DNA of 41,918 bases from CAZCFB01 sp964511535. Its GTDB lineage: Bacteria > Myxococcota_A > Polyangia > GCA-2747355 > CAZCFB01. A program made the position numbers and the translations under genes. Where the stretch lies: the NCBI GenBank assembly GCA_964511535.1, contig CAZEFW010000077.1:1-41918 (forward strand). Reading direction: 5' to 3'. Shown here in pieces: positions 7,731 to 16,942 of this stretch (its first letter is position 1; every line of letters starts with the position of its first letter). Below the pieces are notes generated by a model. The model made no database searches and was not told the DNA's origin. It saw only the letters and a list, made by a program, of their open reading frames with translations.

Positions 7731-9052
7731 AAAAGTGGGGCTCACTCCTGGTCATCCTGATCCTGATCATCATCATCACGAGTCCGCTCTGGATCTGGTA
7801 CCTCAAGTCGGACAACCAGTGGAAAATCCGCGTGGTCGACATGACCGCGCCCCACCCGAACTACCGCGAGCACGAGTCGCTGTTCTGGGTCTTCCGGCAC
7901 AACAAGGTCAAGGTGCCGGGGGAGGACCGGCTGTTCCGCGAGGACATCGACTACATCGGCTACTACCCGGAGCTGAGCAACTACGACCAGCAGCGCTTCA
8001 CCACCCGCCGGCTCAAGCGTGAGGACCTGGTGGGCATCGACATGCTCTACCTGTCCGACGCTTACGGCGTGTACGTGGGCGACTACGAGGGGTACCACGG
8101 CGAGGAGTGGGTGGCGCACCTCGACTTCAGCCGGCTGATCTTCGGCGGCTACCTCGACGAGGAGGCGCGGCTCATCGAGGCCTTCGCCACCTCGGGCCAC
8201 GCGGTGGTGGGGGAGTTCAACACCTTCGCCGAGCCGACCCACCGCGGGGCGCGCGACCGGCTGGAGAAGCTGTTCGGCCTCAAGTGGTCCGGCTGGGCCG
8301 GCCGGTTCTTCGAGGACCTGTCAGACACCAAGCACTCGGTGCCCCACTGGGCGCCGCGGCTGTGGCGCATCCATTACGGCGAGGAGTGGACGTTCAAGGG
8401 GCCGGGGTGGCTGTTCGCCCACGAGGACACGCGGCTGTTCGTGCTCGAGGAGCCGAGCGAGGCCAAGCCGTTCGCGCTGAAGGTGCGGGACATCAAGGAT
8501 GACCCCCTGACCGAGGGGCTGTACGGCGATGTGCCGTTTCACACCTGGTTCGACGTCAACGAGGCCATGGAGGGGACCGAGGTGCTGGCCACCTACCACC
8601 TCAACGTGACCCCCGAGGGCAAGAAGGAGCTGGACCACTTCGGCATCCCCACGGTGTTCCCCTGCATCGCGCGCTCGTCGCGCAACCCCATGATCCTCTA
8701 CCTGGCCGGGGACTTCTCCGACCTGCGCCCGCCCGAGGCGCCGTACTTCGTCTGGGGCTACCCCTGGTACAAGCGCATCGGCCGCTTCTCGGAGCACTAC
8801 CGCGACCAGACCGCCTTCTACTGGCAGTTCTACGTCACGCTGATGTCCAACATCCTGAACCAGCCGATCCCCAAGGGGCGGCCGATCCCGGTGCTCGACT
8901 TCGGCGCGACCCGGCCCGACGCGGGGGTCAAGCCGCTGAGCCCGGTGGGCACCAGGCAGGAGAAGTTCGCCCCCGCCAAGCAGCGCGCGGGAACGAGCGA
9001 CAAGCCGCCGGGCGGCTCCGTGGCCACGCCGCCGGCGGGGGAGACCAACTGA
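7727..9052 (+). CDS. Membrane-anchored extracytoplasmic protein of the exopolysaccharide operon, unknown family
   Basis: A 441-residue protein. An N-terminal hydrophobic anchor (residues 4-25, LLVILILIIIITSPLWIW) is followed by a large soluble domain that should lie outside the inner membrane. The domain is rich in aromatic and acidic residues, with stretches such as HESLFWVFRH, GYYPELSNYD, LYLSDAYGVY and a segment AFATSGHAVVGEFNTFAEPT. That last pattern resembles the beta-strand, elbow, helix order of a glutamine-amidotransferase-like fold, but no Cys/His/Glu triad was found. The last 45 residues are Pro/Gly/Lys rich. The start overlaps the glycosyltransferase stop (ATGA), so the two are coupled. 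I cannot name a function; a periplasmic partner of the synthase or a polymer-modifying enzyme is inferred from position. Confidence 0.8.
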   Translation: MKKWGSLLVILILIIIITSPLWIWYLKSDNQWKIRVVDMTAPHPNYREHESLFWVFRHNKVKVPGEDRLFREDIDYIGYYPELSNYDQQRFTTRRLKREDLVGIDMLYLSDAYGVYVGDYEGYHGEEWVAHLDFSRLIFGGYLDEEARLIEAFATSGHAVVGEFNTFAEPTHRGARDRLEKLFGLKWSGWAGRFFEDLSDTKHSVPHWAPRLWRIHYGEEWTFKGPGWLFAHEDTRLFVLEEPSEAKPFALKVRDIKDDPLTEGLYGDVPFHTWFDVNEAMEGTEVLATYHLNVTPEGKKELDHFGIPTVFPCIARSSRNPMILYLAGDFSDLRPPEAPYFVWGYPWYKRIGRFSEHYRDQTAFYWQFYVTLMSNILNQPIPKGRPIPVLDFGATRPDAGVKPLSPVGTRQEKFAPAKQRAGTSDKPPGGSVATPPAGETN

Positions 9053-9062
9053 TCTGGAGACC

Positions 9063-10412
9063 ATGCACGCGACGCTGACATTCGCCTCCGCCTCGAGCAG
9101 CCTGGCCCTGACGCTGGGCCTGTTGGCGGTGGGGTGCGCGCCGCCGCCGGTTCGGCTGGCGGTGCCCGATGTCTGCCGCCGGCCGGCCACCACCGGCCAG
9201 GCCACGGTGGCCGGGGCCGTCAAGCGAGCCAACAGCTGGCTGAAGGTGGCGCCCATCAGCAAGGACGTGGTGGTCTGCGCGCCTGGGGACCTCGCCGGCG
9301 AGGGCAGGTCCGCCCGCGACGAGGGCAAGGACAGGACCAAGCGGCGGACTATCAAGGTCTCGCCGGGCATGCTGGCTGTGCGCTCCTTTTCCGGCGACGG
9401 CGAGGGCATCCTGTCGGGCCGCAGCTACATCTACGACAACGCCCTGGCCCTGCTGTGGTTCGCCTGGACCGGCGACGAGCAGACCTCCAGCGGCCTGGCC
9501 AGCACCCTGGTGGCCAGCCAGGACAGCGCCGGCGCCTGGGGACCGTACCTGCCCCTGCGCGGGGACGACTGCTACAACGACCGCTACGTGCGCAGCGGCA
9601 TCGTCGGCTGGGCCGCCTACGCGCTGTCTTACTACGGCAAGAAGTACGCCTCGGCCGAGGCCACCGCGGGCGCGAGCAGGGCGGCGACCTACCTGGAAGC
9701 CAACATCGTGCCGGGCCGGGCGAGCCTGACCGCGGGGCTGGTCAAGGGCGGGCGCGGGCGCTGGGTCAAGGCGGGCGACGGCGAGCGGTTCGACGCCGAC
9801 TACCGCATGACCTCGGCTGTGACCGAGCATCAGCTCGACGCGCACCAGGCCCTGGCCCACATGGGCAGGCCCGCGGCCGAGGGTTTGGGCCGAAAGATCA
9901 TGCACAAGCTCTGGCTGGCGGGCCCGGGGCGCTTCGCCCTGGCCATGCACTCGCACGATCTGGACGGCCGCCGGGCGCTGGACGCCGCGGGCGCCTGGGG
10001 CGCGCTCTGGGCGCTGGGCACTGGCAGGGAGCAGGCCGCGCGTTTGGCCCTGCGCTACACGCTCAAGGCCTTCGCCACCGAGGATCGGTGCCTGGCCGGC
10101 TATCGACCCTATCTCGATCCTGTTGAGGGGCCGGAGAGCGTCCGGCACGAGGATCTCATCTTTGTGGAAGGCACCATGGGGGTCGGGCTCGCAGCTCACC
10201 GCCTTGGTGATGAAGACACTGCGCGGCGGGCCCTGGCCCTGGCCGCGCAACTATCGTGCAGCACCGGGGGTGGCCTCCCGTACGCCAATGTTGAGGCGGC
10301 GGGTTTCACCACCCGGCCTGGCGCTGCGTCCACTCTCTGGTTCCTGCTCCTGGAGCGGGAGATGAGGCTGGGAGAACCTTCTCCGCTGTTCAGCCGCCCG
10401 GTCGTCGGGTGA
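9063..10412 (+). CDS. Lipoprotein with an alpha/alpha-barrel (glycoside-hydrolase-like) domain
   Basis: A 449-residue protein with a lipoprotein signal (LGLLAVGC, Cys25). The mature part is an array of helical hairpins with signatures seen in alpha/alpha-toroid carbohydrate enzymes. These are RSYIYDNALALLWF, VTEHQLDAHQAL, RALDAAGAWGALWALG and FVEGTMGVGLAAHRLGD. The segment order (Y-D-N-A, T-E-H-x-x-D, a W-G-A-L repeat, V-E-G-T) resembles proteins often found in exopolysaccharide loci. Likely catalytic acids are the Asp of YDNA and the Glu of TEH or VEG, but this is a guess. It may trim or cleave the polymer in the periplasm or at the outer membrane. It lies 10 bases after the preceding gene with a GGAG site before the ATG, and is clearly part of the operon. 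Confidence 0.78.
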   Translation: MHATLTFASASSSLALTLGLLAVGCAPPPVRLAVPDVCRRPATTGQATVAGAVKRANSWLKVAPISKDVVVCAPGDLAGEGRSARDEGKDRTKRRTIKVSPGMLAVRSFSGDGEGILSGRSYIYDNALALLWFAWTGDEQTSSGLASTLVASQDSAGAWGPYLPLRGDDCYNDRYVRSGIVGWAAYALSYYGKKYASAEATAGASRAATYLEANIVPGRASLTAGLVKGGRGRWVKAGDGERFDADYRMTSAVTEHQLDAHQALAHMGRPAAEGLGRKIMHKLWLAGPGRFALAMHSHDLDGRRALDAAGAWGALWALGTGREQAARLALRYTLKAFATEDRCLAGYRPYLDPVEGPESVRHEDLIFVEGTMGVGLAAHRLGDEDTARRALALAAQLSCSTGGGLPYANVEAAGFTTRPGAASTLWFLLLEREMRLGEPSPLFSRPVVG

Positions 10413-10457
10413 GGTGATGCAGATGAGAGGAGCGCAGATAAATAATAGAGGTGACGC

Positions 10458-13400
10458 ATGAGGACCTCAGCAAAGAGTCGCACCAGGAGACGCCTCGTAC
10501 CAGGCGTGCTCCTGGGCCTCCTGCTGCCCCTTGCATGGAGTGGGGTGGCCCACGCTGACCCGTGCACCAAGGTCGAGCCGTACTTGAACAAGAAAGAGTA
10601 CAAGCTCGCCGAGGGAGCGGCGCGGACCTGTCTTGAGAAGTTTCCCAACCACGTGCGGGTCTGGTACCTGCTCTCCCGGGCGCTGGCCGGGCAGAAGCGC
10701 TACGGAGACGCGCTGAAGTGGGTGGACAAGGCGATCAAGCGTTACCCGGGGGACAAGGATCTGCACATCTGGCGCGTGCGCCTGCTGGCCTGGTCCGAGC
10801 AGCTGGACAAGGCCTGGGCAGAGCGGTACCGCATCATCAAGGCGGCCCAGCACCGGCGCGATGCGGCGATGCTCATCGCGGATATCGCGTTCTGGCGCAA
10901 GGACTGCGTCGAGGCGGTGAAGTGGTACGACTTCATCGCCAAGAAGTGGCCCAACAGCGAGCGGGCCAAGGCCAACAGAGACCGCTGCATCGCGGACAAG
11001 ACCGAGAGCCAGCCCGAGCCGGTGACCCGCAAGACCCCGGAGCCCGCGCCGCAAAAGGAGCCGGTGGCGAAGAAGCCTGAGAAGCGGAGGCCCCCCGGAG
11101 CCTCGCCGGCCAAGCCCGTTTTCCGACATGACGCCGGCGCGAAGCGCACCGCGGCCACCAAGCGCAAGCGCTGCCGGGTCTGCCCCTCGGGCAAGGCGAA
11201 GCAGGCCAGCAAGGCCAAGAAGTCGACCCGCAAGAAGGGGCGCCGCCGACGGGCGCGCGCCTCGTGGCGTGGCTACCGCGGCTACGATCGTGGGCCAGGA
11301 GCCCTGCCCGTGACGCGGCGCTCCTGCCGCAACCTGCACGCGCACTACCGGCTGAAGCATTACCGCAACGCCGAGCGCCAGGCCCTCGAGTGCATCAAGG
11401 TGGGCGAGACCGGTCACCAGGCGTGGGAGATCTTCTTCTCCTCGCTGCTGGCCCAGGGCAAGTACGCCTACGCGCTGGGCATGGCCACCAAGCAGATGCG
11501 CGCCCGGAAGGCGGACCCTCAGTTCTTCCGCTACTGGCGGGTCAAGATCCTGGCGCGCCAGGGCCGCACCACGCAGGCGTGGTACGAGGCCGCCTCCCTC
11601 GGTGACTACGAGCAACGCAGCTACGACGCCGCAGAGCTGGTGGCGAGCCTGGCCTACCGGCTGGGCAAGTACTACACCGCGGCCGAGAAGTTCGAGAAGT
11701 TCTTGCGGCGGTGGCCCAACAACCTGTGGCCGCGGCTGTACCTGGCCAAGAGCTGGGCCAAGATCGGCCGGCACCAGGAGGCCAAGACCGAGCTGACCTA
11801 CCTGTGCAAGAAGCACGAGTTCTCCCGGGCCTGCCGCGAGCTGATCTGGCTGCGGCGCGGGGTGACCTCACCGGAGGTCACCTCGGCGGTGGCCGCGGCC
11901 AAGGTGCGGCGCTCGCCCTGGACCCGGCGGCGCGGCGCGCGGCCCGCTGACCCGGAGCTGCAGGTCTCGCCCGTGTCCCTCGACCCGGCCACGCTGCCGG
12001 TGTTCAAGCGCAAGCGCATGAGCAAGCGGCGGGCGCTGGCCGAGGAGCGGCGCAACCGGCGCAAGGTGCAGCGCAACCCGGACAGCCGGGGCGCGTGGGC
12101 GCGGCTATTCCAGGCGCTGGAGGCCCAGGGGCTGGACCAGGAAGGCCTGACCCTGGCCAGCACCGACACCACCGGGCTGCACCCTCGCACCCGGGGCGTC
12201 TTCGCCGTGTGGACCATGCGCTTTTTGGCCCACCTCGGTCAGTACGACGAGGCGTGGAAGCACCGCGGCCTGGTCAAGCCGATCCTGCGGGCAAGCCCGC
12301 GGGTCAACCGCACCGTGGCTGACCTCGCCCTGGTGCTGCGCGACTACCGCGAGGCGGTGCGGCGCTACACCTACCAGACGCTGGTGTGGCGGCGGAACGC
12401 CGACGTGCTCTACCTGCGGGGCCTGGCCCAGGCCATGCTCGGCAACTCGCGCCAGTCGCTGGCCGACCTCAAGCGGGCGTGCCGCGTGGGCCGCCGGCGC
12501 CATGTGTCTTGCCGCCACCGCAGCTCCGTGGTGGAGCAGGGGAGCACCGACCTGGCCCGGGCCTACGCCAAGGCGGGTCAGTACGACAAGGCGCTGCGGT
12601 CGATCAACCTTTTGATCCGCTCCAACCCGCGAGACATCGGCGCGCGGCTGTGGCGGATCCGCTTTCTGGCCTGGCGCGGCAACCTGAACCAGGCCAAGCG
12701 CGAGATCTTCCAGCTTCGGCGGCGCTTCGGCAAGGACCAGGAGGTGACCCGGCTCGTGGCCGACCTGGCCTACTGGAGCAAGGACTTCCCCGCCGCGGTG
12801 GAGCGCTACACCTTCTACGACGTGCTCTGGCCCGATGACCCGCAGGTGCTGCTCAACCGCGCCCGGGCGTTCATCGAGCTGGGCGACCGCCCCAACGCGG
12901 AGCATGACCTGGCCATGGCCTGCCACATGGGCGGGGCCAAGGTGAAGGGCGCCTGCAACCAGCTGCAGCAGCTGCGCTCCGGCGTGCGCATGGCCACCGT
13001 GCACACGCGGCCGGCCATGCCGCCGTCGCCGCGTCGCGCCGTGCCGTACCAGCGCTACCGCGTGGCGGCCGCCGGCGCGCCCGGCGTGAGCAGCTACCGC
13101 GCCGCGGCTGGCGCGTCCAGCGATGCCGAGCTCGAGCGTCACCTGCGGGGCGAGGCCACCGTGGTTGGCGGCCCGACGAGCGCGTCGCGCTACCCGAGCA
13201 ACATGGCGTGCCGCGACTACGCGGTGCTGCACAAGCAGGGGCGCCACGTGGAGGCCGAGGCGCTGCTGCGTCACTGCCTGCAGCAGGCGCAGTTCCGCGC
13301 GGACCCGGCCTACTGGATGGCGCTGTCAAAGGCGCTGGCCGGGCAGAAGAAGTACGCCTCGGCGCTGGCCTGGGCCAAGAAGGCCGTGGAGGTGGTGCCC

Positions 13401-14603
13401 AACAACCGCGCCTACGCCCTGTGGCAGGCGCGGCTCAAGGCCTGGAGCAACGACCTGACCGGCGCGTGGTCCGAGGCCAAGGCGCTGTACCTCGCAGACC
13501 CGACCAATCGCGAGGCGGCGCACCTGCTGGCCGAGGTGGCGTTCTGGCGCAAGGACTGGCCCATGGCCGTGCGGCTGTACAGCCGCTACCTGTCGGCTTA
13601 CCCGGACGACCACGGCGCGCGGCTCAACCGCGGCCGCGCCTACTACCAGCTGGGCCAGGAGGAGCATGGCCGGCGGGACCTGACCATCGTGTGCAGCGAG
13701 GTGGGCGGCGAGTCGCCGGCGTGCAGCGACCTGGACGACAAGGAGTTCAGCTCTCGCTTCTACACGCTGATGTTCCAGGCGGGCTACTACCCGACCCACT
13801 ACGAGCCGTTCGTCAACATCGGCGACACGTTCCACCTGATGGGGCTGTTCTCGATGAACTTCGGCCGCAAGCTGCAGCTCGGCACCAGCGCGCTGTTCCT
13901 GGCGCGGGAGTTCTCGACCCTCGACCCGACCACCAACATCTACCCGGAGAAGTACGACTACAAGTACGACGTGATGTTCGACTTCTTCGCCAGCTACCGC
14001 TGGCAGAGCGGGTTCTCGCTGTTCGGATCGGTGGGCTTCACGCCGGCGCCTGACTTCCTGCCGCTGGTGTCCATCAAGCTGGAGCCGGCCTACGACTTCG
14101 ACTTCGGGCTGCGCACCATGTTCCTGGCCTGGCGCCTGCAGTGGGAGACCGGCAGCGGCACCACCGTGCTGAGCCCGGGCGTGTCGTACTCCATGAACAA
14201 GTGGTACTTCCTGACCCGGCTGTACTTCGGCATCGACGACGACATCAGCGGGCCGAGTGACCTGGGGGTGACCGCGCTGGCCAAGGTGACCTTCAACCCG
14301 ATCCCGATGCTCGGGTTCATCCTCGGCGGCGCGGTGGGCAACAAGCCCGAGTACGTGGACGCCGCCGCGCGCAGCGATCTGGTGGAGGACGCGGAGTTCT
14401 TCTGGAGCGTCATGGCGGGGGTGCACTTCTTCATCAAGGGCCAGCACAGCATCATGCTGGACTACGTGTTCCGCGACGAGCGATACGAGCTGAAGAACAC
14501 CATCAACAGCCAGGGCCAGCCGCCCTTCTTCTTCTCGGCGCCCGAGCAGACAGGACATTACAGGCAGCACCAGATCCTGCTGGGGTACCGGATCCTGTTC
14601 TGA
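10458..14603 (+). CDS. TPR/outer-membrane beta-barrel exopolysaccharide export protein (PgaA-like architecture)
   Basis: A 1381-residue protein with a signal peptide (to about residue 33, AWSGVAHADP). A TPR superhelix of about 1080 residues and a C-terminal beta-barrel of about 280 residues follow. The barrel runs from FYTLMFQAGYYPTHYEPF to the end (HQILLGYRILF) and finishes in an aromatic residue, as outer-membrane proteins do. The TPR part is about five diverged copies of a 150-170-residue module. Its recurring core is ALAGQK(R/K)Y near one end, WR-x-(R/K)-x-LAW in the middle and AFWRKD or AYWSKD near the other; modules 1 and 5 are closest. A Lys/Arg-rich segment (about residues 175-275) links modules 1 and 2. 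This layout matches PgaA, PelB and AlgK/AlgE, where TPRs guide the polymer to the barrel. An AGAGG site precedes the ATG. Confidence 0.88.
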   Translation: MRTSAKSRTRRRLVPGVLLGLLLPLAWSGVAHADPCTKVEPYLNKKEYKLAEGAARTCLEKFPNHVRVWYLLSRALAGQKRYGDALKWVDKAIKRYPGDKDLHIWRVRLLAWSEQLDKAWAERYRIIKAAQHRRDAAMLIADIAFWRKDCVEAVKWYDFIAKKWPNSERAKANRDRCIADKTESQPEPVTRKTPEPAPQKEPVAKKPEKRRPPGASPAKPVFRHDAGAKRTAATKRKRCRVCPSGKAKQASKAKKSTRKKGRRRRARASWRGYRGYDRGPGALPVTRRSCRNLHAHYRLKHYRNAERQALECIKVGETGHQAWEIFFSSLLAQGKYAYALGMATKQMRARKADPQFFRYWRVKILARQGRTTQAWYEAASLGDYEQRSYDAAELVASLAYRLGKYYTAAEKFEKFLRRWPNNLWPRLYLAKSWAKIGRHQEAKTELTYLCKKHEFSRACRELIWLRRGVTSPEVTSAVAAAKVRRSPWTRRRGARPADPELQVSPVSLDPATLPVFKRKRMSKRRALAEERRNRRKVQRNPDSRGAWARLFQALEAQGLDQEGLTLASTDTTGLHPRTRGVFAVWTMRFLAHLGQYDEAWKHRGLVKPILRASPRVNRTVADLALVLRDYREAVRRYTYQTLVWRRNADVLYLRGLAQAMLGNSRQSLADLKRACRVGRRRHVSCRHRSSVVEQGSTDLARAYAKAGQYDKALRSINLLIRSNPRDIGARLWRIRFLAWRGNLNQAKREIFQLRRRFGKDQEVTRLVADLAYWSKDFPAAVERYTFYDVLWPDDPQVLLNRARAFIELGDRPNAEHDLAMACHMGGAKVKGACNQLQQLRSGVRMATVHTRPAMPPSPRRAVPYQRYRVAAAGAPGVSSYRAAAGASSDAELERHLRGEATVVGGPTSASRYPSNMACRDYAVLHKQGRHVEAEALLRHCLQQAQFRADPAYWMALSKALAGQKKYASALAWAKKAVEVVPNNRAYALWQARLKAWSNDLTGAWSEAKALYLADPTNREAAHLLAEVAFWRKDWPMAVRLYSRYLSAYPDDHGARLNRGRAYYQLGQEEHGRRDLTIVCSEVGGESPACSDLDDKEFSSRFYTLMFQAGYYPTHYEPFVNIGDTFHLMGLFSMNFGRKLQLGTSALFLAREFSTLDPTTNIYPEKYDYKYDVMFDFFASYRWQSGFSLFGSVGFTPAPDFLPLVSIKLEPAYDFDFGLRTMFLAWRLQWETGSGTTVLSPGVSYSMNKWYFLTRLYFGIDDDISGPSDLGVTALAKVTFNPIPMLGFILGGAVGNKPEYVDAAARSDLVEDAEFFWSVMAGVHFFIKGQHSIMLDYVFRDERYELKNTINSQGQPPFFFSAPEQTGHYRQHQILLGYRILF

Positions 14604-14653
14604 TGGGGCACTGCCGGCTGGTCCGCGAGGATGATTGCGATAGGATCAAGAGC

Positions 14654-16900
14654 ATGAGCCTTAGAAGTAGCCTTACGAGGAAGACAGGAATCATCGGGCT
14701 CGCAGCGGCGCTGCTGTTCATCGCCGCTTGCGAGGGTGACTATCCGGACAAGGTTGAGTATGGCGGGGGGGCGTGGTTCCGCACCCAGGGCGATGCCATG
14801 CAGCGCAACCAGGGGGCGGGGTGGCATGACTTCTGGGTCAAGGCCGTCAACCTGGCGGTGGCCACGCCGGGCAAGTTCCCGGGGGAGCTGAACCGGAGCC
14901 TGTCGGACTACAAGCGGTGGCTCAAGTACATCGCTGACATGAACTGCAACACCATCCGGCTCTACACGTTGCACTATCCGGTGTTCTACCAGGCGCTGGG
15001 CGAGTGGAACCGGGACCACCCGGGCAACCCGCTGTACCTGCTGCACGGGATCTGGCTCGACGAGTTCGAGCACGGCGACTACATCACCAACGGCACCAAC
15101 CAGCTGGACGAAGAGATCCGCTACGTGGTGGACGCGGTGCACGGCCAGGCGGACGTGCCGGTGCGGTTCGGCAAGGCCCACGGCAAGTACCGCCACGACG
15201 TGTCGCGCTGGGTGTTGGGCTGGCTGCCGGGCCACGAGATGGACGGCATGATGGTGGACGCCGCCAACCGCAACTACTCGCAGCTGACCAGCTACAACGG
15301 CTACTACATCGACTCGCCCACCGGCATGCCCATCGAGGCGTGGGTCGCCCGGGCGCTGGACCATGTCGTGTACTACGAGGCGGACAAGTACAACATGCAG
15401 CACCCGGTGGGCTACTCCAACTGGCCCACCCTGGACCCGATGCGGCACCCGTACGAGACCGACCGCTTCGCCCAGGACCTGGTGAGCCCCAACTTCGGGC
15501 GGTTCAAGACCAAGAACAACTTCCAGGCCGGAATCTTCGTGTCGTACCACGTCTACCCGTTTTACCCGGAGTTCATCATCTACGGGCCGAACTACACCCA
15601 GACGGTCAACGCCAAGGGGGAGAAGGACAACTACCTCGGCTACCTGCTGGACCTGAAGAACCACCACCGGGGCATCCCGATGCTGATCACAGAGTTCGGC
15701 ATCCCGTCGAGCATGGGGTCGGCGCACCGCAACAAGCTGCGGGTGGGCTACGACCACGGCGGCTACAGCGAGGCGTGGCAGAGCCAGGCGGTGGTCAACC
15801 TGCTGACCGACATCGTCGCGGCCAAGTCGGCGGGGGCGGCGGTGTTCGAGCTGATGGACGAGTGGTTCAAGGGGAGCTGGATGAACAAGCCCACCACCAT
15901 CCCCATCGACCGGGGGCGGCTGTGGCACGACCAGAACGACCCGGAGGAGAGCTTCGGAATGGTGGCGCACTACCCGATCAAGGGGGTGAGCAAGACCGTC
16001 GACGGGCGCAACGACGACTGGACCGACCCGACTCAGCGGCTGGTGTCCCAGGACGGCAAGACCCTGGCGCCGGCCAACGACGGCAAGGACTACGCGCGCA
16101 CGCTGCGGCAGCTGTGGGTGGCGTCGGACCCGGCGTTCCTCTTCATCAAGCTCGACGTGGGCACCACCGCCATGGCTGACCTGGACGACACGGTCTACTA
16201 CATCGGGCTGAGCACGGCGGACGGCCTCTCGGGGGACCAGCGCTACCCGGACAAGGTGGGGGCCAAGCTTCCCACCACCCAGGGGCTGGAGTTCGTGATC
16301 AAGCTGGACGCCAAGAACAAGAAGTACGAGGTGCTGGTGGACGCCGAGTACGAGCCCACGGCCAAGATGAACGGCAAGAGCAAGACCGGCGGCCTGCCGT
16401 CGAGCAACGACAACGGCACCTTCAGCGAGATGAAGATCCTGATCAACAACAACGAGCAGTACAAGCTGTCGGGCAAGGGGTTCGTGCCGCCGCTGGAGTA
16501 CTTCTACCCGGGCGAGCTGCGGCGGGGCTCCTCGGTCACCGACTCCAAGTCGAACTTCCAGCTCGGGGCCAACGGCGTCATCGAGCTGCGCATCCCGTGG
16601 CAGACCCTGTGGGTCACCGACCCGTCCACGCGGCAGGTGCTGGTGGACAACCCGCTGACCAACACCTGGGACGCGGCCGAGACCACCGGCATCACGATCA
16701 CCGCCATCTCCACCAAGCGCGACAGCGCGGGCGACCCGAAGATCGTGGACGTCATCCCGCGCTCGGCGTTCAAGTCCGGCTTCTTCTCCAGCCAGGGCCT
16801 GCCCTTCTACACCTGGAAGAAGTGGGACACCATCAAGACCACCGAGCGCATGAAGCATGTGTACTTCATGATGCAGAACGCCTACCGGAAGATCCCGTAG
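14654..16900 (+). CDS. Clan-A glycoside hydrolase lipoprotein with C-terminal CBM9/DOMON-like domain
   Basis: A 748-residue protein. I chose the ATG at 14654 because it starts a clean lipoprotein signal (SSLTRKTGIIGLAAALLFIA, then Cys26). An upstream in-frame ATG at 14603 overlaps the previous stop but adds 17 polar residues. Residues about 40-430 form a TIM-barrel hydrolase. NTIRLYTLHYP is a beta-strand motif, LGWLPGHEMDG gives the likely acid/base Glu195, and MLITEFGIPSS gives the likely nucleophile Glu347. An aromatic subsite motif lies nearby (VFELMDEWFKGSW). Residues about 450-700 begin VDGRNDDW and end in IELRIPWQTLW, a CBM9/DOMON-like beta sandwich. It is the last gene of the exopolysaccharide operon and may cleave the polymer, as the glycosidase half of PgaB does. 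Confidence 0.85.
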   Translation: MSLRSSLTRKTGIIGLAAALLFIAACEGDYPDKVEYGGGAWFRTQGDAMQRNQGAGWHDFWVKAVNLAVATPGKFPGELNRSLSDYKRWLKYIADMNCNTIRLYTLHYPVFYQALGEWNRDHPGNPLYLLHGIWLDEFEHGDYITNGTNQLDEEIRYVVDAVHGQADVPVRFGKAHGKYRHDVSRWVLGWLPGHEMDGMMVDAANRNYSQLTSYNGYYIDSPTGMPIEAWVARALDHVVYYEADKYNMQHPVGYSNWPTLDPMRHPYETDRFAQDLVSPNFGRFKTKNNFQAGIFVSYHVYPFYPEFIIYGPNYTQTVNAKGEKDNYLGYLLDLKNHHRGIPMLITEFGIPSSMGSAHRNKLRVGYDHGGYSEAWQSQAVVNLLTDIVAAKSAGAAVFELMDEWFKGSWMNKPTTIPIDRGRLWHDQNDPEESFGMVAHYPIKGVSKTVDGRNDDWTDPTQRLVSQDGKTLAPANDGKDYARTLRQLWVASDPAFLFIKLDVGTTAMADLDDTVYYIGLSTADGLSGDQRYPDKVGAKLPTTQGLEFVIKLDAKNKKYEVLVDAEYEPTAKMNGKSKTGGLPSSNDNGTFSEMKILINNNEQYKLSGKGFVPPLEYFYPGELRRGSSVTDSKSNFQLGANGVIELRIPWQTLWVTDPSTRQVLVDNPLTNTWDAAETTGITITAISTKRDSAGDPKIVDVIPRSAFKSGFFSSQGLPFYTWKKWDTIKTTERMKHVYFMMQNAYRKIP

Positions 16901-16917
16901 TCCACCAGATATAGAGG

Positions 16918-16934
16918 GCGAGCGTCGCGCTCGC
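16918..16934. terminator. Bidirectional hairpin between convergent genes
   Basis: Perfect 7-base-pair stem GCGAGCG (16918-16924) and CGCTCGC (16928-16934) with a three-base TCG loop. It lies in the 42-base gap between the stop of the exopolysaccharide operon and the stop of the toxin-like gene on the other strand. No T-run is present. Its arms match the GCGAGC hairpins at 83-217. Confidence 0.5.
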
Positions 16935-16942
16935 GGCGCTGG

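Noticed and set aside
14558..16858. 766-codon minus-strand open frame opposite the glycoside hydrolase
   Set aside because: Low-complexity Val/His/Leu/Arg composition with no domain; the plus strand carries a signal peptide and catalytic motifs.
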